In this document: positions 1 to 10,363 of the stretch, in pieces | Position numbering within the stretch: position 1 is the stretch's first letter | Layout: every line of letters starts with the position of its first letter | Source of the DNA: Candidatus Eiseniibacteriota bacterium | GTDB lineage: Bacteria > Eisenbacteria > RBG-16-71-46 | Length of the DNA stretch: 19,635 bases | Reading direction: 5' to 3' | NCBI GenBank assembly: GCA_021414165.1 | Contig: JAIOPA010000147.1 | Span: 1 to 19,635, forward strand | Notes under the pieces: model-generated | The model's database searches: none | Told to the model about the DNA's origin: nothing | Seen by the model: the letters and a program-made list of their open reading frames with translations, nothing else | Program-made: the position numbers and the translations under genes

Positions 1-2484
<2,484 letters not shown>

Positions 2485-2505
2485 TCGGCCGTCGCGGTCG
2501 CGCCG

Positions 2506-3099
2506 CTACGCGAACTCCTCGAGCAACTGGCGCAACCGGGCGAGTGGCAGGCCCACGACATTCGTGTAGTCACCCTCGATGCCTTTCACGAACTGCCCCG
2601 CCAGCCCTTGGATACCGTACGCCCCCGCCTTGTCCAAGGACTCGCTCGTGGCCAGATACGTATCCAGGTCACGCTCGGACATGCGCGCCATGCGCACCAC
2701 CGTGCACTCGGCCGCGGTACGCTGCTCACCGGCATGCACCAACGCGAGACCGGTCCACACCTCGTGCTTGCGGCCATGCAGCCGCTGCAGCATGCCGCGC
2801 GCCTCGGCGAGATTCTTGGGCTTGCCCAGCCGCTCGCCACGGATCACCACCACGGTATCGGCACCCAGCACGATCGCATCGGGACGATCCACGGCCACGC
2901 GGCGCGCCTTGTCGAGCGCCAGCGCACGCACGCCGGAACGCGGCGGAGCCTCGCCGGGCCACTCGCGATCGGGGCCCGGGTCGGTCACGGTGAACACCGC
3001 GCCGGCCTGCTGTAGCAACTGCACCCGGCGCGGCGAGGCCGACGCCAGGACCAACGGCGCCTTGCCGCGCCAGAACAGCTTCGAGCGTGCGTCCTTCAC
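2506..3099 (-). CDS. maf: Maf-like nucleoside triphosphate pyrophosphatase
   Basis: A 197-residue cytosolic house-cleaning enzyme of the Maf/YhdE family, known to hydrolyse dTTP/UTP or modified nucleotides to the monophosphate plus pyrophosphate. Visible family motifs are LASASPRR at about 18-25, GADTVV at 79-84 (D81 is the expected catalytic/metal residue), GKP at about 92-94, and the C-terminal DKAGAYGIQG...EGDYTNVVGLPL block at about 156-185. Length is typical. Start is GTG at 3099, supported by a strong Shine-Dalgarno AAGGAGG at 3106-3112 with 6-nt spacing. This GTG overlaps the dtd stop (GTGA), so translation is probably coupled to dtd. It is the last gene of the minus-strand block, and I see no clear terminator after it. 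Substrate preference (dTTP/UTP type versus m7GTP type) cannot be settled by eye. Confidence 0.95.
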   Translation of the reverse strand: MKDARSKLFWRGKAPLVLASASPRRVQLLQQAGAVFTVTDPGPDREWPGEAPPRSGVRALALDKARRVAVDRPDAIVLGADTVVVIRGERLGKPKNLAEARGMLQRLHGRKHEVWTGLALVHAGEQRTAAECTVVRMARMSERDLDTYLATSESLDKAGAYGIQGLAGQFVKGIEGDYTNVVGLPLARLRQLLEEFA

Positions 3100-3551
3100 G
3101 CCGTCCCTCCTTGGGGCGATTCGATCATGAGTGTGACCGGTCCCTCGTTGAGCAGTTCCACGAGCATGTGCGCGCGGAACACGCCGCGCTCGACCGGCAC
3201 GCCGAGTGCGGTGAGTTCCTCGCAGAAGCGAACGTACAACGGCTCGGCGATCTCGGGCCGAGCCGCGGCCGTGAACTCGGGACGCTTGCCGTGGCGCGCG
3301 TCGCCATACAGCGTGAACTGCGGCACCACCAGCACGCCGCCACCCGCCTCACGCACGTCGCGGTTCATCTTGCCCGCTTCGTCAGCGAACACGCGCAACC
3401 CCGCGACCTTGGCCGCGAGCCAACTCACGTCGGCGTCGCCATCGGTGTGCGTGGCGCCCAGCAGCACGAGCAGCCCCGTGCCGATGCGCCCGGTGACCGT
3501 GCCCTCGACCGTGACGCTCGCGTGCGCGACGCGTTGCACCAATGCCTTCAC
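3096..3551 (-). CDS. dtd: D-aminoacyl-tRNA deacylase
   Basis: A 151-residue protein of the DTD family, which removes D-amino acids (and glycine from tRNA-Ala) from mischarged tRNA. It acts as a cytosolic dimer. The N-terminal MKALVQRVAHASVTV, the LLVLLG strand, the FADEAGKMN block and the C-terminal NEGPVT (135-140, carrying the Gly-cisPro specificity element) are all present. The usual SQFTL motif reads PQFTL at 77-81, so Ser is replaced by Pro while Gln78 and Thr80 remain. Start GTG at 3551 overlaps the rel stop (GTGA) and has GGGGA about 6 nt upstream. Its stop overlaps the maf start in the same way. The recJ-rel-dtd order is a known neighbourhood in several bacterial phyla, and a translation-quality role fits next to Rel. 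Confidence 0.96.
   Translation of the reverse strand: MKALVQRVAHASVTVEGTVTGRIGTGLLVLLGATHTDGDADVSWLAAKVAGLRVFADEAGKMNRDVREAGGGVLVVPQFTLYGDARHGKRPEFTAAARPEIAEPLYVRFCEELTALGVPVERGVFRAHMLVELLNEGPVTLMIESPQGGTA
3106..3112 (-). promoter_or_regulatory. Strong ribosome binding site of maf
   Basis: AAGGAGG on the minus strand, 6 nt before the GTG at 3099. It fixes the maf start although the codon is GTG, and it lies inside the dtd coding sequence. Confidence 0.8.
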
Positions 3552-5740
3552 GCGCCATCCCCGGCCGCACGGCGGGACGGCTTCAAGAGCCGCAGGCGGC
3601 GCTCGACGCGCGAGACCCCGGGGATCTTGCGCAGAGAGTTCATGACATCGCCCAGCCGGCCCGAGTTCGGCACCTCGATCACGAACACGCCGCGCACGAT
3701 GCGGTCCTCGGCCTGCATGCCGGCCGTGCGCACGTTCACGCCGCTCGCGGCGAGCACCTTGGCGATGTCGGCCAGCAGGCTCGGACGATCCTGACCCGAG
3801 ATCACGAGCCGCACCGGGAACGTGTCCGACGGCCTCGCGTCCCAGTCCACCGCCACGCGCCGTTCGGCCGGGGCCTTGTCGCCGAACGTGTTCGGGCAGT
3901 CCTGGCGATGCACCGACACCCCGCGGCCGATGGTGATGAGCCCCACCACCGGATCACCCGGCACCGGCTGGCAGCAACGGGCGTAGGTCACCATGACGTT
4001 CTCGATGCCCTGGATCCGCACGCCACCGGTGGGTTTGCGGCCCACGCCCAGCGCCTCGAGCGGGCCCTTCACCAACCGCTCGGCGAGGCCCTCCTTCTCC
4101 GGCGTGAACTTGCGCGTCACGTTCGAGAGCGAGACCTGCCCCTCGGCGATGCGCGCGTACATCGTGTCGAGGTCGTCACACTCGAGTTCCTGGGCGATCG
4201 GCAACAGTTCGGCATCACCGGCCTTGACGCGCAGGCGCTTCAGCTCGCGCACCACCATCTCGCGGCCCAACTGCACGCTGTCGGTGAGCCGCTTCTGGCG
4301 CAGCCAGTGACGGATCTTGGCGCGCGCCTGCGTGGTGCGCACGATCTTGAGCCAGTCCTCGTGCGGCTGCGCCTGCGGCGAGGTCACGATCTCGACCGTG
4401 TCGCCATTGCGCAGCGTGTGCCGCAGCGGCACCAGCTCACCGTTCACGCGCGCACCCACCGTGCGCTCGCCGACCTTGGTGTGGATGAGGAACGCGAAAT
4501 CGAGCGGCGTGGAGCCCTTGGGCAGACGCTTCAGCTCGCGCCGCGGCGTGTAGACGAACACCTCCTCCTGATGCAGCGACGTGCGGAGGTAGTCCATGTA
4601 CTCGTCGTTCGTGGCCTCGTTCTGCCAGCCCGCGATCTGCGTCACGAAGCCGCCCAGCTGGCGGTCGAGTTCCTCGTCGACCTGGCCGCCCTTCTTGTAC
4701 ACGTAGTGCGCCGCCACGCCGGTCTCGGCGATGCGGTGCATCTCCCACGTGCGGATCTGCACCTCGACCATCTCGCCGCCCTCGGTGAGCACCGTGGTGT
4801 GCAGCGACTGGTACAGGTTGCTCTTGGGCGTGGCGATGTAGTCCTTGAAGCGCTCCGGCACCGGGCTGAACTCGTCGTGCACCACGCCCAGGGCGCGGTA
4901 GCAGTCGTTGCGCGAGTGCAGCAGCACGCGCAGCCCGAACAGATCGTAGATCTCCTCAAGCGGCCGGCCCGTCTTCATCTTGTGATAGATCGAGAAGAAA
5001 TGCTTCGGGCGGCCGAACACCTCGGCCTTGAGTCCGGCGGCCTTCAGGGCCTCGCGCAAGCGCTCCGACACGCCCTCGAGGAACGCCTCGCGCTCATCGC
5101 GCCGCGACTGGATGCGCTGCGACAGCTGCGCGTAGACCTCGGGCTCGAGCACCTTGAGTGCGCGGTCCTCGAGCTCACGCTTGATGCCGGCCATACCCAA
5201 CCGGTGCGCGAGCGGCGCATAGATGTCGCGCGTCTCCTCGGCGATCCGGCGCGCACGCTCGCCCTTCAGGTACTCGATCGTGCGCATGTTGTGCAGCCGG
5301 TCGGCGAGCTTGATGAAGATGACGCGCAGGTCCTTGGACATGGACAGCAGCATCTTGCGGAAGTTCTCGGCCTGCGCCTCCTCGCGGCTGTCGAAGTGCA
5401 GACCGGACAGCTTGGTCACGCCCTCGACGAGCCCGGCGACCTCCTTGCCGAAGCCCTTCTCGACATCCTGGATCGTGACCTCGGTGTCCTCGACCACGTC
5501 GTGCAGCAACGCGGCACACGCGAGCGTGGTGTCGAGGCGGGCCTCGAACAGCTCGACCAGGATGAGGCACACCTCGACCACATGCGTGAAGTACGGCTGG
5601 CCGGAGTCGCGACGCTGCTCGCCGTGCGCGTTGCCCGAGTAGTCGAAGCACGCGCCGAGACGGTCACGGTCCACCCGGGGCGCCTTCTCGGCCACCGCGC
5701 TCATGAGCGCGGCGCGGAGTTCCGGATGCGGGCTGCCCAT
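3548..5740 (-). CDS. rel: Bifunctional (p)ppGpp synthetase/hydrolase (RelA/SpoT homologue)
   Basis: Long RSH enzyme of 730 residues that makes and degrades the alarmone (p)ppGpp. The HD hydrolase domain (about 45-200) keeps its metal ligands: H53, H80-D81 with E84-D85 (HDVVEDT) and D147 (KLADRLHN). The synthetase domain (about 240-350) has GRPKHFFSIYHKM, the RFKD motif at 297-300 and EVQIRT at 326-331. RFKD, rather than an acidic EXDD form, is the signature of bifunctional enzymes. TGS is about 394-455, the zinc-finger/CC region has ARCCQPVPGD near 588 and HRQDCPN near 611, and ACT is about 643-715. Start chosen is ATG 5740, with GGGAGG at 5751-5756 and 17 nt after the recJ stop. A longer frame to 5812 would run into recJ and has no better signal. 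The stop overlaps the dtd start. Both activities look intact. Confidence 0.97.
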   Translation of the reverse strand: MGSPHPELRAALMSAVAEKAPRVDRDRLGACFDYSGNAHGEQRRDSGQPYFTHVVEVCLILVELFEARLDTTLACAALLHDVVEDTEVTIQDVEKGFGKEVAGLVEGVTKLSGLHFDSREEAQAENFRKMLLSMSKDLRVIFIKLADRLHNMRTIEYLKGERARRIAEETRDIYAPLAHRLGMAGIKRELEDRALKVLEPEVYAQLSQRIQSRRDEREAFLEGVSERLREALKAAGLKAEVFGRPKHFFSIYHKMKTGRPLEEIYDLFGLRVLLHSRNDCYRALGVVHDEFSPVPERFKDYIATPKSNLYQSLHTTVLTEGGEMVEVQIRTWEMHRIAETGVAAHYVYKKGGQVDEELDRQLGGFVTQIAGWQNEATNDEYMDYLRTSLHQEEVFVYTPRRELKRLPKGSTPLDFAFLIHTKVGERTVGARVNGELVPLRHTLRNGDTVEIVTSPQAQPHEDWLKIVRTTQARAKIRHWLRQKRLTDSVQLGREMVVRELKRLRVKAGDAELLPIAQELECDDLDTMYARIAEGQVSLSNVTRKFTPEKEGLAERLVKGPLEALGVGRKPTGGVRIQGIENVMVTYARCCQPVPGDPVVGLITIGRGVSVHRQDCPNTFGDKAPAERRVAVDWDARPSDTFPVRLVISGQDRPSLLADIAKVLAASGVNVRTAGMQAEDRIVRGVFVIEVPNSGRLGDVMNSLRKIPGVSRVERRLRLLKPSRRAAGDGA

Positions 5741-5750
5741 GTCTCGTGTG

Positions 5751-5756
5751 CCTCCC
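5751..5756 (-). promoter_or_regulatory. Ribosome binding site deciding the rel start
   Basis: GGGAGG on the minus strand, 10 nt before ATG 5740 and just after the recJ TGA (5758-5760). It favours the 730-residue Rel over the 24-residue longer reading that overlaps recJ. Confidence 0.65.
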
Positions 5757-5757
5757 G

Positions 5758-7515
5758 TCAGAGCGCGTGCACTCCCTTGAGCTTCAGCTGGACCGACTCG
5801 CGCCCGTTCCACTCGTTGCGCGTGGGCACGAACGCCAGATCGGCACGGCCCGCGCGCTCGAGTTCGTCGGCATGCTTGCCGAGTCCGAAGCCGATCGTCT
5901 CGACCTCACCCGTGTCGTCGCTCACGCGCAGCTTGAGGTGCTTGCCGCCGCCCACCACCTGCACGGACTCCAGGTTCACGCCCGACATGCGGAACAACGG
6001 CTCGGTGTTGCCGAGTCCATGCGGCGCCATGCGCTCGAGCCACTCGACCAGCTCCATGTCGCACTCGCCCGCGGTGAGATCGGCATCGAACTCGAGCCGC
6101 TGCACGAAATCGCCGGGCTCGCGCTGCTCGCGCACGAGGCGCTCGAAGCGCTCGCGCAGCGCGGGCAGACGATCGCGCGACACCGACAGACCGGCGGCGA
6201 AGGCGTGGCCGCCGTGCGACAACAGCAGGTCGCCGCAGCCATCGAGCAACCGCGTGAGGTCGAGTCCCGGCAGGCTGCGGCCCGAGCCACGGCCCATGTC
6301 GCCCGTGAGTGCCACGAGCACGGCCGGACGCTGGTACTCCTCGACGAGCCTCGAAGCCACGATGCCGATGACGCCGGCGTGCCAGCCCTCGGACCACAGC
6401 AGGATCGAGCTGCAATCGGGGTAACCGCACTCCCGCTTCACGCGATCCAGCGCGTCCTCGAGCACGGCGTTGTTCATGCTGCGCCGCTCGTTGTTGAGCT
6501 TCTCGAGCTTCTGCGCCGACTTCTCGGCGCGTGCCGGGTCGGTCTCCTGCAGCAGCTGCAGCGCTTCCTCGGCCTCACCGATGCGGCCCGCGGCATTGAG
6601 CCGTGGTGCCAGCACGAACGCCACATGACCGCTGGTGATCTGCTTGTCGGACAACTTGGCCTGCTCGATGAGGGCACGCAGACCCACGTTCTTGCGCTCA
6701 TTGAGGACCGAGAGTCCCAACCGCGCGAGCACACGGTTCTCGCCCACCAGCGGCACGACGTCGGCGATGGTGCCGAGCGCGACCGCGTCGAGGTAGTTCC
6801 GCGCCCGGTCGAGCCCACCGAGCGTGCGCAACAACCGCTCGACCAGCTTGAACGTGACGCCGACACCGGCGAGCGACTTGAACGGGTACGGGCAGCCGGG
6901 ACGCAGCGGGTTCACGATCGCGACCGCCTCGGGCAGCACGGCCGGCGGCTCATGGTGATCGGTCACCACCACATCGATGCCCAGCGTGCGCGCGTGCGCC
7001 ACGGCCTCATTCGCGGTGATCCCGCAGTCGACCGTGACCACCAGCTTGCAGCCGCGGCGGTGCGCCTCGTCGATCGCATCGACCGACAGACCGTAGCCGT
7101 CGCGCAAGCGCGCCGGGATCCGGCACTGTGCGTCGGCGCCCAGTTCCAGCAGCGCGCTGTGCAGCAGGAACGTGGAGGTGATGCCGTCCACGTCGTAGTC
7201 GCCATGGACCAGGATCCGCTCGCGGTCGCGCACCGCGGCGAAGATGCGGTCGGCCGCGCGTTCGAGATCGAGCATCTCGGAGGGCTCGTGCAGGTTCTCG
7301 ATCTCGGGCTCGAGGAACCGGATCGCGGCCTCGCGCGTGGCGATGCCCCGGTTGACGAGCGCATGCGCCATGGCGAGCGGAACCCCCAGTGCGCGCACGA
7401 GTTCCTGCGCGGCCTCCGGGGAATGGCTCGGATGCAGCACCCACTGCGGTGAGGCGGTTGCGGCTGGCGGCATGAGCTTGGGGTCCCGGGGCACGTGAGA
7501 GGAGACTTCCGACAT
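5758..7515 (-). CDS. recJ: Single-stranded-DNA-specific 5'-3' exonuclease RecJ
   Basis: A 585-residue DHH-family nuclease that degrades single-stranded DNA 5' to 3' in recombinational repair (RecFOR pathway) and mismatch repair. The DHH catalytic domain shows HGDYDVDG at 104-111 (D106, D108, D110), VTVDCG with D163, and TDHH at 185-188, the name-giving motif. The LNAAGRIG segment near 306 and the DHHA1 domain with SHGGHAFAAG at 433-442 follow, and then a C-terminal OB-fold-like region (about 460-580). Length matches the family. Start ATG 7515 lies 15 nt after the stop of the membrane TPR gene. No good Shine-Dalgarno is visible there, and an in-frame ATG at 7473 (residue 15) is a possible alternative, since the conserved sequence begins only at about residue 24. 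It is read in the same direction as rel, dtd and maf, and very likely with them. Confidence 0.97.
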   Translation of the reverse strand: MSEVSSHVPRDPKLMPPAATASPQWVLHPSHSPEAAQELVRALGVPLAMAHALVNRGIATREAAIRFLEPEIENLHEPSEMLDLERAADRIFAAVRDRERILVHGDYDVDGITSTFLLHSALLELGADAQCRIPARLRDGYGLSVDAIDEAHRRGCKLVVTVDCGITANEAVAHARTLGIDVVVTDHHEPPAVLPEAVAIVNPLRPGCPYPFKSLAGVGVTFKLVERLLRTLGGLDRARNYLDAVALGTIADVVPLVGENRVLARLGLSVLNERKNVGLRALIEQAKLSDKQITSGHVAFVLAPRLNAAGRIGEAEEALQLLQETDPARAEKSAQKLEKLNNERRSMNNAVLEDALDRVKRECGYPDCSSILLWSEGWHAGVIGIVASRLVEEYQRPAVLVALTGDMGRGSGRSLPGLDLTRLLDGCGDLLLSHGGHAFAAGLSVSRDRLPALRERFERLVREQREPGDFVQRLEFDADLTAGECDMELVEWLERMAPHGLGNTEPLFRMSGVNLESVQVVGGGKHLKLRVSDDTGEVETIGFGLGKHADELERAGRADLAFVPTRNEWNGRESVQLKLKGVHAL

Positions 7516-7530
7516 GAGAACGGCTTGAAT

Positions 7531-9498
7531 CTACCGGGCCGTTGGCGCACCCGGCAAGGACTTCGCGGTTCCAGCCGCATTCCAGCGCTCTCGCAGTATC
7601 CCGGCACGGCCATCCGCGGCGCCGGGCAGCGCGGCCGCATGTTGCAGTGCGTCCTCGGCGGCCGCGCGCTCGCCGAGTTTCATGCGGGTGTCGGCGAGCC
7701 CGAGCCATGCTTCATAGAACCCCGGATCGGCCGTGACCGCACGGTCGAACGCCACTCTCGCGGCCGCGACGTCGCCACGCGCGATCTCGCAGCGCCCCCA
7801 CTCCCAGGCGAGCCCGGCATCGTCGAGCAACCGCGCCGAGGCGCCCGCGAGCAGCGTGGCGGCCCGCACCGTCTGCCCACTTGCGGAGAGCGCCACGCCG
7901 AACGCGCCCTCGGCCGCAGCCTCACCGGGGTGCGCGGCCATGAGTGCCTCCGCGAGCGGCACCGCGTCCGCCGCACGGCCGAGCACCACCAACGACCGCA
8001 CGCGGATCACGCCCGCCCCGAGATCGTCCGGAGTGCTGGCCAGCGCACGCTCGGCCGCGGCCAGCGCCACGTCGGGCTGCCCCGCACGGAACGCGAGCGA
8101 GGCGCGAGCGATGTTCGCATCGGCGCTCGCGGGTGCCACGGCCTCGGCGCGCGCGATCCACTGTTGCGCCTCCTCGGTCCGGCCGAGCGTCGACAACAGG
8201 TCGGCCATGCCGAGCAGCGCATCGGCATCGCGCGGACGCACCTCGGCGATGCGGCGGATGCGCGACTCCTCGTCGCGCCACGCCGCGATCGCGGGCATCA
8301 CGGCGATGCACTGTAACGCCACCAGCAGGCCCGTCACCGCCACCGCGAGGCCACGCTGCGCGACCGGCGTGCGCACGAGCAGCGCGCCGGCGAACAGCGC
8401 CACGCCCACCACGGGCAACACGAGCGCACGTTCGGCGAAGCGCACGCCGGACTCCAACAATGAAGCCGCGGCCACCGGCAAGAGCGGCGCGAACACGAGC
8501 GCGATGGGCAGCGCGAACGGCACCCGGCGCTGCACCACGCGCACGAGCGCCACGCCCACGAGCGCCAGTGCGCCCCACGCGACACCGGCCATGAGTGGCG
8601 AGGGTGCCTGCCACAGCGGCAGCAGTGGCGCATGCGGTGCCCACGGCGCGAGCCATGCGAGATGCGCCCACACGAGCGCGGCCGCCGCGCTCAGCGCGCC
8701 GGGATCCGCGGGCCGCTCGGAGGCCGCCACGAACGTACGGTGCGCGAGTGCCCACGCCAGCGTGACGCCGATCGACAAAGCGAGCGGAAGCCACGGCGAG
8801 CGAGTCGCAGCGCCTGTCGCAGGTTCGCTGCGCTGATCGGCCAGGTCGGCCGCGAGCAGCAGCGGCAGCACGAGCGCGGTCTCCTTGCTGAGCAATGCCG
8901 CGGCCACCGCGAGCGCCACGCCGACGAGCGCCAGCGGTTCGCCACCCGCGCGCCACCGTCGCGCGAGCAGCAACGCGGCCAACGTGAACAACGCCACGAA
9001 CGCATCGGTGCGGCCCGCGATCCAGGCGATCGCCTCGCTCAGCGCGGGCGCGGTGGCGTAGAACATGCCCGCCGCGAAACCGGCGATGGGCGGCAGTCCG
9101 CGTTCGCTCGCCAGCTTCACCACGAGCAGTGATGCGATCAGGTGCGCGACCACATTGACCATGTGGAACTGCGCGGGCGATCCACCGCCCAGGAGCCAAT
9201 CGAGCCGGTAGCTGGCGGTCACGAGCGGGCGCCACATGCCGGTGCCGCCGCCGGTCGACTGCCAGAAGTCCTGCATGAGCAGCGCGGTCCACCCCGGCCC
9301 GTGCAGCGCGGTGTTGCGCACGATGAGGTCGAGGTCGTCCCACACGAACGCGAAGCCCGCGGTGATCGCGTACAACAACACCGCCGCCAGTCCCGGCGTG
9401 AGCCAGGCCCACAACGCCGGAGGCACGAGTGGCGTGCGCCCGGCTGGAGACGAGTTCGCCCGCCGGCTATTCACCGGCGGGCGTTTGCTCGATTGCAT
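7531..9498 (-). CDS. Polytopic membrane protein with C-terminal TPR repeats (TMTC-like, GT-C glycosyltransferase-like)
   Basis: A 655-residue protein if it starts at ATG 9498. The first 400 residues hold about ten or eleven hydrophobic helices (the first about 27-50, the last about 383-405). The first outer loop has WDDLDLIVRN (D54-D55), the position of the acidic motif in GT-C glycosyltransferases and TMTC-type proteins, and SKETALVLP lies near 204. Residues about 412-628 form roughly six TPR-type helical repeats. A membrane glycosyltransferase role is inference from this layout, and the substrate is unknown. The start is uncertain. ATG 9498 directly abuts RNase P RNA, its GGGGGA leader lies within the RNA's 3' strand, and a strong hairpin covers codons 6-14. 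A GTG at 9426 (residue 25), just before the first helix, is an alternative. The frame can be read up to 9711, but that part is RNase P RNA. The stop is 15 nt before recJ. Confidence 0.8.
   Translation of the reverse strand: MQSSKRPPVNSRRANSSPAGRTPLVPPALWAWLTPGLAAVLLYAITAGFAFVWDDLDLIVRNTALHGPGWTALLMQDFWQSTGGGTGMWRPLVTASYRLDWLLGGGSPAQFHMVNVVAHLIASLLVVKLASERGLPPIAGFAAGMFYATAPALSEAIAWIAGRTDAFVALFTLAALLLARRWRAGGEPLALVGVALAVAAALLSKETALVLPLLLAADLADQRSEPATGAATRSPWLPLALSIGVTLAWALAHRTFVAASERPADPGALSAAAALVWAHLAWLAPWAPHAPLLPLWQAPSPLMAGVAWGALALVGVALVRVVQRRVPFALPIALVFAPLLPVAAASLLESGVRFAERALVLPVVGVALFAGALLVRTPVAQRGLAVAVTGLLVALQCIAVMPAIAAWRDEESRIRRIAEVRPRDADALLGMADLLSTLGRTEEAQQWIARAEAVAPASADANIARASLAFRAGQPDVALAAAERALASTPDDLGAGVIRVRSLVVLGRAADAVPLAEALMAAHPGEAAAEGAFGVALSASGQTVRAATLLAGASARLLDDAGLAWEWGRCEIARGDVAAARVAFDRAVTADPGFYEAWLGLADTRMKLGERAAAEDALQHAAALPGAADGRAGILRERWNAAGTAKSLPGAPTAR
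9457..9483 (-). terminator. Perfect 10-bp hairpin just downstream of RNase P RNA (possible terminator or attenuator)
   Basis: CGCCCGCCGG, a 7-nt loop, then CCGGCGGGCG on the minus strand, starting 15 nt after the last RNase P base. There is no T-run after it, so it is not a standard intrinsic terminator. It could be a 3' barrier for RNA processing, or could limit read-through and translation of the TPR gene whose first codons it occupies. Confidence 0.5.
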
Positions 9499-9908
<410 letters not shown>

Positions 9909-9910
9909 AA

Positions 9911-10330
9911 CTATCTGCGAAGCGCCGCGTCGAGCGCCTCGTTCACCAATCCATCTGCGCGCCCGTTGTCATCACGCGGCACGGACTCGAATCTTACCAC
10001 GCCGACCCGCATGACTGCTTGCTTGGCCTCGGCGTGCAGGGGCTTCAAGCCCTCGTTCTTGACCTTGTACTGGCCGAGCATCTGGCGCACGACCAGCTCG
10101 GAGTCCATGCGCACGACCAGTTCGCGCACGCCATGGCGGGCCGCGGCCCCCAGGCCCTCGATCAACGAGCGGTACTCCGCCACGTTGTTCGTGCACACGC
10201 CCAGGAAGATGCCCTTGGCCTCGACCTCGGCACCGCTCGCGTCGCACAACACATAGCCGACCGCGCCCGGACCGGGATTGCCCCGCGAACCACCATCACA
10301 TCGCAACGTGTAGATCGGAAGTGAGCTCAT
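9911..10330 (-). CDS. rnhA: Ribonuclease HI family protein
   Basis: A 139-residue RNase H-fold protein that should cleave the RNA strand of RNA:DNA hybrids (R-loops, primers). The motifs in order are CDGGSRGNPGPGAVGY from about 11 (D12), NNVAEYRSLIEGL at about 48-60 (E52), RMDSELVVRQMLGQYKVKN from about 74 (D76), and VPRDDNGRADGLVNEAL near 117 (D126). These supply the four acidic residues of the family. The compact form and the GQYKVKN block resemble the short RnhA-like subfamily rather than E. coli RNase HI with its basic handle. Start ATG 10330, with no strong Shine-Dalgarno seen. It follows the patatin gene by about 33 nt. The TAG stop (9911-9913) is only 2 nt before RNase P RNA, so the 5' flank of that RNA is coding sequence. 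Confidence 0.93.
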   Translation of the reverse strand: MSSLPIYTLRCDGGSRGNPGPGAVGYVLCDASGAEVEAKGIFLGVCTNNVAEYRSLIEGLGAAARHGVRELVVRMDSELVVRQMLGQYKVKNEGLKPLHAEAKQAVMRVGVVRFESVPRDDNGRADGLVNEALDAALRR

Positions 10331-10363
10331 GGGTGCCCAAGCTACCCGCGCCGGGCGTACGGC

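Noticed and set aside
2485..2505. Possible terminator between the kinase and maf
   Set aside because: Only weak, interrupted G+C complementarity within 21 bp and no T-run, so not supportable as a terminator.
5741..5812. Longer Rel start overlapping recJ
   Set aside because: It would overlap recJ by 55 bases and adds non-conserved residues. GGGAGG before ATG 5740 is the better signal.
3542..6424. 960-residue plus-strand ORF opposite rel and recJ
   Set aside because: It is antisense to two clearly conserved genes. Composition is His/Leu/Arg-rich without motifs, a typical shadow in high-G+C DNA.
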